Positions 18,252 to 27,478 of a DNA stretch of 64,000 nucleotides are shown in pieces. How positions within the stretch are numbered: the first letter of the stretch is position 1; each line of letters starts with the position of its first letter. Source of the DNA: Algoriphagus winogradskyi (lineage in GTDB: Bacteria; Bacteroidota; Bacteroidia; Cytophagales; Cyclobacteriaceae); NCBI RefSeq assembly GCF_900182815.1, contig NZ_FXUA01000003.1, forward strand, positions 676,560-740,559, given 5' to 3'. The position numbers and the translations under genes are program-made. A model generated the notes under the pieces. It was not told the origin of the DNA. It ran no database searches and was given only the letters and a program-made list of their open reading frames with translations.

Positions 18252-19364
18252 TTAATCTCCTAAAATCCTGACAAGCTCTTCATTCACGTAATACACTTCC
18301 TTTCCGTCTTTTTTTGGAAACAGAATCTTTGCTTCGATCAACTCTGAGAAATATTTCGTCAAAGTCGTTCTTGAACTAACTCCCATCAATTCTCCAAGGG
18401 TCTTGGATTTGAGATAAGGTTGTGAAAAAATCAACTCATTGACCTCTTTCGAATACCACTTGATTTTTGATTTACCGTGGTCTAGCGTAGCTTCCATCTG
18501 TACAATTATTTCATGGATTAAATCTTCCGTCAGTTTGGAAGTTTTCTCCACCGCTTCCAGCATAAATAAGATCCAGGATTTCCAGTCTCCACGCTGAGTG
18601 ACAGACCCAAGGTGATAGTAATAATCTTCCTTGTGGACAATGATATACTTGGATAGATATAAGACAGGAAGATCCAGCAACTCTTTATTGACCAAATAAA
18701 GCTGGTTCAGGATTCTACCTGTCCTTCCATTCCCATCTGCAAAAGGGTGAATAGCTTCAAATTGATAATGAGATATGCACATTTTCAATAGTGGATCTGT
18801 AGGAAAATCTGTGTCGTTACCGAGATATTCTGTCCAATTGTCCATTAAATCCTGAAGTAATTGCTCGCCTCTAGGTGGAGTATAAATAGTCTCACCCGAG
18901 CGAAACTCACTATTGCCCCGCTTGATAACCGTCTGCGTAGCTGGCGAGCGAAAGGCTGCATTGGTATTTTTGACCTCCTGAAAAACATCCAGAATCACCT
19001 CCTCATCTATCCGGGATTTATGGTTCATCTTGGCATATCCTTCCCACAGCGCTTCTCGATATCGCAACACTTCCTTCGTAGCAGAGTCTGCCTTTTCCTC
19101 CTGAATCAAATCTGAAACGGCCTTATATAGCTCATCTTCTGTGGTAAAAATATTCTCTATAGCCGTAGAACTTTTCGCCTCTTGTAGGGCAATTGTATTC
19201 ACCAGCATAGTGGGGTTAGGCAAGCGAAGTACGCTGGCATTTACTGAAGCCAATGCCCTCGATGCAGTGACCAATTTTTTCAATACTGCGATATCTTCCT
19301 CAACTGCCTTGGAAGGAGGAAGTAGAGGCAAATCATTATACGGAAAATTCCGGTCGTAAGGCAT
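18252..19364 (-). CDS. Fic-family AMP-transferase with C-terminal winged helix
   Basis: Likely transfers AMP from ATP to hydroxyl groups of target proteins. 370 residues. The catalytic Fic motif HPFADGNGRTGR is at 206-217, complete with histidine. An inhibitory-helix motif S-T-A-I-E-N at 66-71, matching (S/T)xxxE(G/N), lies N-terminal, so this is a self-inhibited class II Fic. The C-terminal region (about 310-365, LKSKTLGELMGVSSRTTLTKYFSEL) is a winged helix-turn-helix that could bind DNA. The upstream region carries an unusual operator-like array ending 19 bp before the start codon, suggesting autoregulation. Target unknown. Confidence 0.9.
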   Translation of the reverse strand: MPYDRNFPYNDLPLLPPSKAVEEDIAVLKKLVTASRALASVNASVLRLPNPTMLVNTIALQEAKSSTAIENIFTTEDELYKAVSDLIQEEKADSATKEVLRYREALWEGYAKMNHKSRIDEEVILDVFQEVKNTNAAFRSPATQTVIKRGNSEFRSGETIYTPPRGEQLLQDLMDNWTEYLGNDTDFPTDPLLKMCISHYQFEAIHPFADGNGRTGRILNQLYLVNKELLDLPVLYLSKYIIVHKEDYYYHLGSVTQRGDWKSWILFMLEAVEKTSKLTEDLIHEIIVQMEATLDHGKSKIKWYSKEVNELIFSQPYLKSKTLGELMGVSSRTTLTKYFSELIEAKILFPKKDGKEVYYVNEELVRILGD

Positions 19365-19382
19365 AAGACTAAAAGCTTTTCG

Positions 19383-19590
19383 TGTCCAAATTTATTAAAA
19401 ATATGAACACAAACCGATAAACGTGTTCATATATTTTCAAAAATTGGACATATAGCGAAAACATGTCCACCAAATGGACATCTCTTGACAATGCGTCCAT
19501 ATTTATAGATAAAATGGACACGTTAGCCAAACATGTCCAGCAAAAGAGGTATTCCCTACCTTATGTTCATTATATGCAGAATATTGGACA
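19383..19590. promoter_or_regulatory. array of inverted repeats TGTYCA-N15-TGRACA upstream of fic
   Basis: Four units with exactly 15-bp spacers: 19383-19409, 19424-19450, 19494-19520 (first half CGTCCA) and 19564-19590. A fifth pair has a 5-bp spacer (19464-19480), and a lone half-site TGTCCA is at 19534-19539. Unit starts are 41, 40, 30, 40 and 30 bp apart, close to whole helical turns, so all would lie on the same face of the DNA. The array fills the gap between the ABC ATPase stop and the fic start. Confidence 0.8.
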
Positions 19591-19605
19591 CATTCGACCA
19601 GTTTC

Positions 19606-20301
19606 TCACCCTGTGAAATAAGCATCCAACTCAGCAAGCATGGCTGATTTATCTCTCAGATCATTAATGATTTTACCTTTTTCCAAAAGCACTATGCGAT
19701 CACAGATCTCTGTCACATGAGTAAGGTCATGGCTCGAGATCAAAAAAGTAACCTGAGAGGTTTCTTTTTCCTGAAGGATCAATTTTTTCAGTCGAATCTG
19801 AGAACTAGGATCCAGGTTTTCAAAGGGCTCATCCAAAAAGACTACTTCAGGATTTCCCATGAGTGCAGCTGCGATTCCTACTTTCTTTAGATTACCCTTT
19901 GAAAGGTCACGTATGTATTTCTTCTTCCCTACAATCTCATCATTGAAGAACTCGGTGAACTTGCTCAAATGTAGCTGCAAATCAGCCTCAGAAAGGCCGT
20001 AGATTTTACGAAGCGTCTGGAAATACTCATCAGCAGTCAGATAGGACAAGAGCATGTGCTCATCCAAATATGCTCCTGTAGTTTTTTTCCAATCTTCAGT
20101 TTTACTCACATCTCTCGCATCGATTTCCACCTTTCCGGCCGTCGCACGAACGAGATCAAGCATGATTCGAAACAAGGTCGTTTTGCCCGCGCCATTGTTC
20201 CCTACTAAACCAAAGCACTCTGACTTTGGGATATCTAATTTTGGGATATCTAAGACTACAGCTTCTTTATATTGCTTTTTTATGTTAGTTACTTGTATCA
20301 T
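19606..20301 (-). CDS. ABC transporter ATP-binding protein
   Basis: A 231-residue ATPase. Walker A is GNNGAGKTT, the signature region reads IRDLSKGNLKKVGIAAAL (LSKGN variant of LSGGQ), Walker B is PEVVFLDEPFENLD, and the H-loop is ISSHDLTH. This type pairs with drug/antibiotic or membrane-remodelling exporters. Its start overlaps the DUF5687 gene by 4 bp, so the two form one exporter. Confidence 0.9.
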   Translation of the reverse strand: MIQVTNIKKQYKEAVVLDIPKLDIPKSECFGLVGNNGAGKTTLFRIMLDLVRATAGKVEIDARDVSKTEDWKKTTGAYLDEHMLLSYLTADEYFQTLRKIYGLSEADLQLHLSKFTEFFNDEIVGKKKYIRDLSKGNLKKVGIAAALMGNPEVVFLDEPFENLDPSSQIRLKKLILQEKETSQVTFLISSHDLTHVTEICDRIVLLEKGKIINDLRDKSAMLAELDAYFTG

Positions 20302-21782
20302 AATTCTTGACGGAATGAAGATGAAATTTCATATCGGTTTTTTAAAACCCGGTTAATATTAATAGAGGATAGCTTATTGAAGAATATAATCCCTACGATT
20401 CCCACCGTGCCTAAAGCAGCAAGTCCTGCATAGAAATTGAAAAACATAGCAAAAGGTAAATAAATCACATACGGAGCAACCATCATCGGGATAATCATAA
20501 GGAATTGAGCTGCTCCTACACCTTCGTAATTGAACATTGCTCCTTTATTCAGATCCATTGGTTTTGGCTTCCAAAGAGCAAGGTAAATGATCAAATGGAT
20601 CATTACTCCAGCATTAAATAGGAAGGTAGCCAAGTGAATCAACAGAAATGACCACCCGAAGTACACATAAGGAATTGACAACAAAAAGCACAGTAAGGAA
20701 ATAGAAAGTAGAAGAAGATATTTTCCTCGTACTAAATTTTTAACACCATCTCTTCGGCTCAGGAAAAAGTCAAAATACCCAGAGTTCCAGCTTAAGAAAA
20801 GCTGACCATACTGGATCATAAAGATTCCGGTGATAAAGATTCCTACGAAAATAAAGATGTTCCTCATTGGTCCATCTTGGTAAGCTGGATTATCATAGAA
20901 AATGGTACCGTAAAGCAGAAAAAAAGCACTAAGCATCAGAAAGGTTCGGCTCTTTTTATGTCGGATAATTAGCTTCCATTCTAGATTTGCTAGCTCCCCT
21001 GCCATACCAAATCGGGCAAAGAACCCTACTGATTGATTCACAAATCTAGCCTCTTCCTCCTTAGCCAAATCTTCCAGGTAAGCATTATTCAAATAGTAGG
21101 AAAATGCCATGTAGTATCCAACAAAACACAATACCAACATGATGGCCATTGGCACAAAACTACTCATAGCCAAGGTGAAGAAAGGAGCAACTAACTCTCC
21201 CAAATTAAACCACCCCATATAAGTAGATCCGCCACCCAAAAGCAAAATGACAAATACAATCACCACTCCGATCAAACTATCTTCAAATCTCTGCTTGAAC
21301 CAAAGCATAAACCAATGCAAGGTCCAGCTAATAAACAGGAGAGTTCCCAGCCAGGAGACCGCACCAGCAACTCCATATTGAATTGAAATCTCGGTAAACG
21401 CAAAAGGAGTAAACAGTATCAGTGCGATAATGCTCAATGGAGAGAAAAAGGATCTCCCAAGTAGCATATGCATGATTTTCCTTTTAGAAATAGGTAAATG
21501 CAGAAGACTTTCAAGTTCTATAACAGGCAACTTCTGAAGGAAATATCGATACATGAATTCCACCAGAAAAAAGAAAATCAGGCCTGAATTCAGAACCTCA
21601 ATAGGATCTTGTCCTTCGGCAAGTTCACCCAAAATCCTACTTAGAAATATCCCTGCCATCAGCAGATATCCCAAAAGCATAATTGCCAGGAAGCCAAGAA
21701 ATATGGCAACCATCACGCTTTTGGCAAATGAAGTAGATCGGAAACTCTTCAGAAATTCCAATCGAATCAGTTCAAATAACAT
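20298..21782 (-). CDS. DUF5687 family ABC permease
   Basis: A 494-residue polytopic membrane protein with about 10-12 hydrophobic segments. The N-terminus MLFELIRLEFLKSFRSTSFAKS and overall arrangement fit DUF5687, a Bacteroidota-specific family that accompanies ABC ATPases. It is first in the two-gene operon and overlaps the ATPase by ATGA. Substrate unknown. Confidence 0.8.
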   Translation of the reverse strand: MLFELIRLEFLKSFRSTSFAKSVMVAIFLGFLAIMLLGYLLMAGIFLSRILGELAEGQDPIEVLNSGLIFFFLVEFMYRYFLQKLPVIELESLLHLPISKRKIMHMLLGRSFFSPLSIIALILFTPFAFTEISIQYGVAGAVSWLGTLLFISWTLHWFMLWFKQRFEDSLIGVVIVFVILLLGGGSTYMGWFNLGELVAPFFTLAMSSFVPMAIMLVLCFVGYYMAFSYYLNNAYLEDLAKEEEARFVNQSVGFFARFGMAGELANLEWKLIIRHKKSRTFLMLSAFFLLYGTIFYDNPAYQDGPMRNIFIFVGIFITGIFMIQYGQLFLSWNSGYFDFFLSRRDGVKNLVRGKYLLLLSISLLCFLLSIPYVYFGWSFLLIHLATFLFNAGVMIHLIIYLALWKPKPMDLNKGAMFNYEGVGAAQFLMIIPMMVAPYVIYLPFAMFFNFYAGLAALGTVGIVGIIFFNKLSSININRVLKNRYEISSSFRQEL

Positions 21783-21888
21783 ATAATCTCAAAAGTAAAT
21801 TAGATTCTAAATTGATCTCAAAATATAGGTAAAAGATCACTTAATCATAGCCCCACTTTGTAATTAATCAGTTTTGAAGGGATTTAGA

Positions 21889-21919
21889 GACCTTCGAGGT
21901 TTTCTAAACCTCAAAGGTC
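21889..21919. terminator. hairpin at the 3' end of the btuFCD operon
   Basis: GACCTTCGAGGTTT and AAACCTCAAAGGTC form a 14-bp stem with one mismatch and a 3-nt loop. It abuts the btuD stop and lacks a strong T-tract, so it may be an RNA-stabilising or interspersed-repeat hairpin rather than a full terminator. Confidence 0.55.
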
Positions 21920-22880
21920 ACAAAGCCAAAATAAACTCCTCTACCTTAGAAAATTCCCGCCCAGCATATTTAATCAAAAACGGTTCTCTGCTAACCTCAA
22001 TAGCTCCTGCCAATCCATTTATCCCAGCCTTTTCAAGTGCTTTTGAAATCCAACCAGCGAGATCCTCGGGACCAGAAATTTCAAATTTCAAATCTTGAAC
22101 CTTAGATTCAATTCTCCCTTTTTCTACGCTGAAATGAAATTTCTTCCCAGGCAATAGCTGATTAATTTCACCGGAAATCACCAAATCTTCCGGCAATCCT
22201 GAGATTAGTGGCGTGCCACAGTTCAGCAACCAAAATCGGTCTGCTGTCTCCAGTGCAATCTCCAAATCATGGGTGACCACAAGAATTGATTTACCTTGAG
22301 TTTTGGCGATCTCCTGAAGCAGATGCATGATTTCATATCGATTTACCAAATCCAGATGAGCAGTCGGCTCATCCAATACCATCACCTTTCCATCTTGAGC
22401 AAGCGCGCGTGCTATCAGTGCTTTTTGCCGCTGCCCATCAGATATTTCAGAAATTCGGTCTTCTTGCAAATATTCAATTTTCGTTGCAGAAAGCGCCTGC
22501 TGAACTGCTACTCGGTCTCTATCTTCCAGTTTCCCCGTCCAACCTGTATGTGGAATTCGACCCATCGCCACCAATTGTCCAACTGTCATGTTAGCAGGTA
22601 AAAAAGGCTCGGTCAACACCACTGAAAGCTGCTTGGCTAAGTCTTCGTTTGAATATGTAGAAATAGGCTTCTCATTCAACAAAACTTCTCCTTCGAAGGG
22701 CTTCAACTGTCCCAAAATGGCCTTTACCAAAGTTGATTTCCCTACGCCATTCGGACCAAGTAAACAAGTCATTTCACCTGAAAAAAGCTCAAAACTCAAT
22801 TCATGAAGGATCTCCCTTTGAACTTTACCTTTGGTATAACCCAAGCTTAATTTTTTCCCGATTATTGATGCTTTTCTCAT
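21918..22880 (-). CDS. btuD: cobalamin/iron-siderophore type ABC ATPase (BtuD-like)
   Basis: A 320-residue ATPase of the FecE/BtuD type with Walker A GPNGVGKST, a diverged signature ISDGQRQKALIARAL, Walker B VMVLDEPTAHLD and switch histidine VVTHD. About 70 extra residues at the C-terminus (after residue 250) are not part of the ATPase core and I do not recognise them. It follows btuC by 3 bp. Assignment to cobalamin rather than iron rests on the neighbouring B12 riboswitch, btuB and BtuG-like genes. Confidence 0.85.
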   Translation of the reverse strand: MRKASIIGKKLSLGYTKGKVQREILHELSFELFSGEMTCLLGPNGVGKSTLVKAILGQLKPFEGEVLLNEKPISTYSNEDLAKQLSVVLTEPFLPANMTVGQLVAMGRIPHTGWTGKLEDRDRVAVQQALSATKIEYLQEDRISEISDGQRQKALIARALAQDGKVMVLDEPTAHLDLVNRYEIMHLLQEIAKTQGKSILVVTHDLEIALETADRFWLLNCGTPLISGLPEDLVISGEINQLLPGKKFHFSVEKGRIESKVQDLKFEISGPEDLAGWISKALEKAGINGLAGAIEVSREPFLIKYAGREFSKVEEFILAL

Positions 22881-22883
22881 GGC

Positions 22884-23915
22884 TTAAAATTCCTTGCTGA
22901 AGTTTTTGCGAAGCACCAAACTGATCACTATCGGGGCTCCTACAAGCGATGTAACCGCATTAATCGGCAAAGTCTGAGCAGATCCTGGCAACTGCCCAAC
23001 GGCATCACATAAGAGCAATAAACTCCCTCCTATCAAGGCTGAAGCTGGAAAAAGAAATCTGTGGTCTGAGGTTTTCCACACCATCCTTGCCAAATGCGGC
23101 ACTGCAATCCCTATAAAAGCTATCGGACCGCAAAATGCAGTGACACTTCCTGCCAATAATCCTGTACTGAGAATCATCAGCCATCGCAATCGGTCAGGAT
23201 TAATCCCCATGCTTTTTGCGTAGCTCTCACCTAGGAGCATTCCATTGTAGGACTTGATCGAGGCTATCACTGGAATGATTCCTATAAAAATCACCAACCC
23301 TAGAATCCAAACTTGATCCCAAACCAAACCTCCTAAACTCCCCATGGACCACATCGTGAAAAGCTTCAAAGCCTCTGCGCCTGAGAAATAAGAAAGAACA
23401 GAAATAATAGCCGATACCGCAGAGCCAAACATCAATCCTACGATCAATAGGGTCATGCTATCTTTCACTTTCCACGCTACTAAACTTACAGTAAGTAAGA
23501 CCAAACTTGCACCTAATGTACCTGCAATCGCAATTGCCCAAGGATTAATAGCTCCACCAAATGTTGATAATCCAAACGCTGAGCCTGCCAACATTAAGAT
23601 AGCAACTCCCAAACCAGCACCAGAGCTAATCCCCAACACAAAGGGCCCTGCAAGTGGGTTTCTAAAAAATGTCTGCATTTGAAGCCCACTTATGCTTAGT
23701 CCTATTCCAGCTAATATTGCTACTAGAGCTTTTGGCAGTCTATAGTTCACTATAATCTGCTCCCTGGATGCCTTAGTCCAATCTCCAGTAAAAATCCCTG
23801 ACAGAATTTCGTTCGGAGAAATAGACACAGATCCCAAACTGACATTGAGCAGAAAACTCAAAATCAGTAGAATTAGGGCAGCCGAGAGAAGAAGAAATGG
23901 ACTATTTTTTTGCAT
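22884..23915 (-). CDS. btuC: FecCD/BtuC-family ABC permease
   Basis: A 343-residue inner-membrane permease with about 10 transmembrane helices. Family motifs are YRLPKALVAILAGIGLSISGLQMQTFFRNPLAGPFVLGISSGAGLG and a C-terminal GPIAFIGIAVPHLAR. I start at ATG 23915; a further upstream ATG (23942) would extend into the end of the binding-protein gene by 9 more residues and lacks support. It overlaps btuF by 14 bp. Confidence 0.88.
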   Translation of the reverse strand: MQKNSPFLLLSAALILLILSFLLNVSLGSVSISPNEILSGIFTGDWTKASREQIIVNYRLPKALVAILAGIGLSISGLQMQTFFRNPLAGPFVLGISSGAGLGVAILMLAGSAFGLSTFGGAINPWAIAIAGTLGASLVLLTVSLVAWKVKDSMTLLIVGLMFGSAVSAIISVLSYFSGAEALKLFTMWSMGSLGGLVWDQVWILGLVIFIGIIPVIASIKSYNGMLLGESYAKSMGINPDRLRWLMILSTGLLAGSVTAFCGPIAFIGIAVPHLARMVWKTSDHRFLFPASALIGGSLLLLCDAVGQLPGSAQTLPINAVTSLVGAPIVISLVLRKNFSKEF

Positions 23916-25062
23916 CGAGTTGTTGATAAAAATACAACTCATACGCTGGAAGTAAGTTCGGATGAAGAATTTTGATCAAATCTTTTAGAATCAAATCCGG
24001 GCGCATGTAGCCCAACTCAAAATATTCCAGCCCGCCAGCTCTACCTCTTTTTTGCGTATAAGAAAATACATTTCCGGATTTAAAAGCCCTAAAAGCCTTG
24101 TACCGTGGCTCAGCATTCCCCATTGTTTCCAAATCTGAAAAATCAGCAGACCCAATCCAGAAATCAGCCTCCAATGCATTTTCGAGCACAAATTCATAAT
24201 TCAATTGTGCACTGCCAGTTCCTTTTTGATCTGAGAAAATATAGTTTCCACCAGCATTTTGGAGAATCTTCGCACCCCAGCTTTCACTTCCTGGAGCATA
24301 CCAAATATCCTGATAAAGTACTCCGCTGAGAACAGTTGGCCGAAGTGAATCGATGATTGAATCACTCAATTTCTCAGCCTCTAAATAGTCTTTTTCTACC
24401 TCTTCAAAAACAGCTTTGGCTTCCTCATATTTCCCTAAAAGCACCCCTGTAAACTTGATCCACTCCGCCCTTCCAAGCGGATGTTGCTCCACATACTCAC
24501 CGTTGATTATCGCAGGAATCTCAGCTTGCGCCAGCAAATCCAGGTATTTCAAATCATCTCCCAGCGTAGAAATCATGATCCAATCAGGTGCCAAATCAAT
24601 GACCATTTCAGTATTTGCAGAGGGACCCGATCCTAAATCCTCCACCCTTCCAGCATCAATTTGTCGCCAGGTATTTTCTGAAGAAATCAAATTTAGATTG
24701 GGAAAAGCAATCAACTTTTCTGTGCTCTTCAGCATATCCAAATGTGGAATATGAGTGGTCGAAGTCAGGATGATTTTTTCCACTGGAAGCTGGATAATTG
24801 CATCGAAATTTCCGGCTGGTTTTTCAGCATTTTCTTCCAATACCAAATAGGTAAAGATCTTATCCGCACCTGACCATGCCTGAGTAACTTCCAACTCCCA
24901 AAAATTATTTCCTCGGGAAATTGTAAATCCTGAAGCATAGGTTAAGTCTAATTTTTCCAGTTCCGTATTCCCCTCTTCTTTATTTGTATTACACGCTGTA
25001 AAAGAATAGGTTACACTTATAAAAACTAGCCTAATAAAGAGCCCAAATAGTTGATTTTTCAC
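23902..25062 (-). CDS. btuF: ABC transporter substrate-binding lipoprotein (BtuF-like)
   Basis: Periplasmic Fe/B12-type binding protein. I start at GTG 25062, giving 386 residues and a good lipoprotein signal peptide (MKNQLFGLFIRLVFISVTYS then FTAC). The frame stays open to 25395, but that extension is antisense to the cobalamin riboswitch and reads as low-quality protein, so it is not coding. The body has the two-lobe pattern with IILTSTTHIPHLDML, WIMISTLGDDLKYLDLLAQAEIPAI and GVLYQDIWYAPGSESWGAKIL. First gene of btuF-btuC-btuD. Confidence 0.85.
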   Translation of the reverse strand: MKNQLFGLFIRLVFISVTYSFTACNTNKEEGNTELEKLDLTYASGFTISRGNNFWELEVTQAWSGADKIFTYLVLEENAEKPAGNFDAIIQLPVEKIILTSTTHIPHLDMLKSTEKLIAFPNLNLISSENTWRQIDAGRVEDLGSGPSANTEMVIDLAPDWIMISTLGDDLKYLDLLAQAEIPAIINGEYVEQHPLGRAEWIKFTGVLLGKYEEAKAVFEEVEKDYLEAEKLSDSIIDSLRPTVLSGVLYQDIWYAPGSESWGAKILQNAGGNYIFSDQKGTGSAQLNYEFVLENALEADFWIGSADFSDLETMGNAEPRYKAFRAFKSGNVFSYTQKRGRAGGLEYFELGYMRPDLILKDLIKILHPNLLPAYELYFYQQLDAKK

Positions 25063-25169
25063 AGAAATAATTGGAGATATTAAAGCCCAAAATAAGCTCG
25101 GGTTTTCGCCACTTCCAAAATTTCTCAACAAACAGATTTTTTTTCTACGCTTTCCCAATCTACTTTTGC

Positions 25170-25385
25170 GGTCGAAATAGGTTCCCAATCTCGCATCTGA
25201 GCTCTTGGGATTAAAAGGGAATTTGGTGTAAAACCAAAGCTGTCCCCGCAACTGTAAGCCTAGCGGATTTTTCCGCAAATGATTTGTCAACAATGCCATT
25301 GTTCCGAAACCAATTCGGGATGAGAAGGCGGCAAATTCGGTGAGCCAGGAGACCTGCCCATTTCTGTTGATTCTGTGCTTTCGGA
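25170..25385 (+). promoter_or_regulatory. cobalamin riboswitch upstream of btuB
   Basis: Conserved B12-aptamer elements in order: AGGTTCCC (25189-25196), GGGAA-TTT-GGTG-TAAAACC with GCTGTCCCCGCAACTGTAAG (25218-25257), and the B12 box GAGCCAGGAGACCTGCC at 25342-25358. Downstream, a hairpin ATCGAATT/AATTCGAT (25461-25483) sits against the AGGG before the btuB ATG and is a candidate switch by ribosome-site sequestration. High cobalamin should repress btuB. Exact aptamer boundaries are estimated. Confidence 0.93.
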
Positions 25386-25488
25386 GGAAAAGCAATGAAG
25401 AAAGTACCAGAACCGATTTTTCGGTTTCGATCCCTTCTTCCCATTTCTCTCTAAGCCCGAATCGAATTTATAACTAATTCGATCAGGG

Positions 25489-27345
25489 ATGTTTTTGCTT
25501 GTTTGGGCATTTTCTTTTGTGGCTTCTAGCCCGATTCAGGACACGGTAAAATTGGCCGAAGTGGAAGTCTATGCTCCTGCTCTAGATAGATTTGCCCAAG
25601 GCCAAAAAGTAATCAGCTGGACTAAAAAGGACTTGGAAAACTACCAGGGTCGCTCTCTTGGCGACCTCCTTCAGGAGCAATCTCCGGTTTTTGTCAGACA
25701 ATACGGGGCTGGAATGATTGCATCTCCTTCATTCCGAGGCACCTCAGCTGGTCACACAGCTGTTTTTTGGAATGGCTTGCCGATCAACAGCCCTTCACTT
25801 GGGCAAAGTGATTTATCAATTTTACCTGTGACGGCCATCGATCAGATAAGTCTTCAGTTTGGAAATGCTGGAGCACTTTTCGGGAATGAAGCTATTGGTG
25901 GTTCTGTACATTTAAGCACTTCTACTGATTTTGGAAAAGGCTTTCAAGCTGGCATTTCTCAGCAGTTCGGAAGCTTTGGATTGTTTAATACCTCAGCCTT
26001 TGCAGGATTTTCCTCGAAAAATTTCAGCAGTAAAATCAAGGTTTATCGCGAATTCTCCAAGAACAATTTCCCTTACAATGACCTGGGACAAATCGGAACG
26101 CCAGAAGTAAAAGAAGATCATGCACAGTTTGAACAGATCGGAATAGTACAGGATTTGGTTTGGAATCTGAACGCAAACAACCAAGTTAAAACTGCATTTT
26201 GGTGGAATAAAACCAATCGGGAAGTTCAGCCGGTCATGGGATCAAACACCAATGATGAACAGGAAGATCAGGCTTTTCGGGCAGCGATTGACTTCTTTCA
26301 TTTTGAAGAAAAGTCAGTTTGGAATCTAAAAACAGGCTTCGTGAAGAACGAGCAACTTTTCAATGCCAGTCAAAATAACAGCACACAATACTTTCTAGCG
26401 GGAGATTGGGATCAGAAAATTTCTGACAAATGGACTTCAAAACTTGGGGCTAGATACACGCTGACCAAAGGAGATCTAAGCACGTATCAAGCCGATGATG
26501 AACGCATCGAATTGTATCAAAGCACGAAATTTTCAGCCACAGATAACTTTTCCTTTGCGCTTAACCTTCGCCAATTAGTTTATTCAGGGACTTTCGCCCC
26601 CTTCACTCCAAACTTGGGAATGGACTGGAAATTTTGGAATACAAATACTCAGGCTTTGCAACTGAAAACTTCCCTAGGGAAAGGCTTCAAAGTTCCTACG
26701 CTCAATGATCGCTTTTGGAATCCCGGAGGTAACCCAGATCTGCTTCCAGAGGAAAGTTTAAGCGGAGAAATCGGCTTGACCTGGAATAAAAAGGGAAATC
26801 TAAATTGGACTCAAAGTCTGACTTACTACAAAATGTCCGTAGACAACTGGATCATTTGGCTGCCTAAAGGAAGTGTCTGGACTCCTGAAAACATCAAAAA
26901 AGTCAGCAACCAAGGCCTGGAATACCAAGGGAGTTTAGATGGAGCAATTGGAACTTGGAATTGGGAACTGACCACATCATACACCTACTCCAAAGCTGTA
27001 ACTACCAAAGGAACAGATGAGAATGACCAGTCAGTAGGAAAGCAGTTGCCTTATACGCCACAGCATCAGGCAAACGCAAAAGTGCAAATAAAGAAATCCG
27101 GTTTCACCAGCTTCATAGCCACAAACTTCGTCGGAGAAAGATCGGTCACAGCCGACAACCCTCGCTTGATGCCCTCCTTTCAGCTTTTCAACTTCGGGTT
27201 GGGCTACGACCAACTTACTGTGGGCAAGCTTCAGGTTCCTTTAAGTTTTCAAATCAACAATATGCTAGACACTGACTACCAAGTGCTTTACCTAAGAGCA
27301 ATGCCTGGAAGATCTTATCAATTTAACTTATCCATTCTATTATGA
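25489..27345 (+). CDS. btuB: TonB-dependent cobalamin receptor (BtuB-like)
   Basis: Outer-membrane active transporter, 618 residues: a signal peptide, then a TonB-box-like start (DTVKLAEVEVYAP), a plug domain (about 45-150, SLGDLLQEQSPVFVRQYGAGMIASPSFRGTSAGHTAVFWNGLPINSP) and a 22-strand-type barrel ending in the aromatic-rich strand SYQFNLSILL. At this length it is close to BtuB and lacks the N-terminal carboxypeptidase-like domain of SusC receptors. The riboswitch directly upstream is strong evidence for cobalamin as the ligand. Confidence 0.9.
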   Translation: MFLLVWAFSFVASSPIQDTVKLAEVEVYAPALDRFAQGQKVISWTKKDLENYQGRSLGDLLQEQSPVFVRQYGAGMIASPSFRGTSAGHTAVFWNGLPINSPSLGQSDLSILPVTAIDQISLQFGNAGALFGNEAIGGSVHLSTSTDFGKGFQAGISQQFGSFGLFNTSAFAGFSSKNFSSKIKVYREFSKNNFPYNDLGQIGTPEVKEDHAQFEQIGIVQDLVWNLNANNQVKTAFWWNKTNREVQPVMGSNTNDEQEDQAFRAAIDFFHFEEKSVWNLKTGFVKNEQLFNASQNNSTQYFLAGDWDQKISDKWTSKLGARYTLTKGDLSTYQADDERIELYQSTKFSATDNFSFALNLRQLVYSGTFAPFTPNLGMDWKFWNTNTQALQLKTSLGKGFKVPTLNDRFWNPGGNPDLLPEESLSGEIGLTWNKKGNLNWTQSLTYYKMSVDNWIIWLPKGSVWTPENIKKVSNQGLEYQGSLDGAIGTWNWELTTSYTYSKAVTTKGTDENDQSVGKQLPYTPQHQANAKVQIKKSGFTSFIATNFVGERSVTADNPRLMPSFQLFNFGLGYDQLTVGKLQVPLSFQINNMLDTDYQVLYLRAMPGRSYQFNLSILL

Positions 27346-27351
27346 AATCGA

Positions 27352-27440
27352 GCCTGCCTAAATGAGGCAGACAGGCATGACACAGTGAGCAAATACTGCT
27401 GAATATCAACCATGCGAGATTCTCCCGATGGAACATCGGG
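27352..27440. repeat. two intergenic hairpins between btuB and the BtuG-like gene
   Basis: GCCTGCCT-AAATG-AGGCAGACAGGC (27352-27376) and CCCGAT-GGAAC-ATCGGG (27424-27440). The first resembles the CCTGCC/GGCAGG interspersed repeats frequent in Bacteroidota intergenic regions; a relative lies after sucD. They may limit expression of the downstream gene. Confidence 0.5.
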
Positions 27441-27478
27441 ACAGGCTATCTGACCATTAAAAAACAAATTATAATCAT

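Noticed and set aside
25063..25395. N-terminal extension of the B12-binding protein frame
   Set aside because: It is antisense to the cobalamin riboswitch, has no signal peptide and reads like random sequence; a GTG start at 25062 gives a proper lipoprotein.
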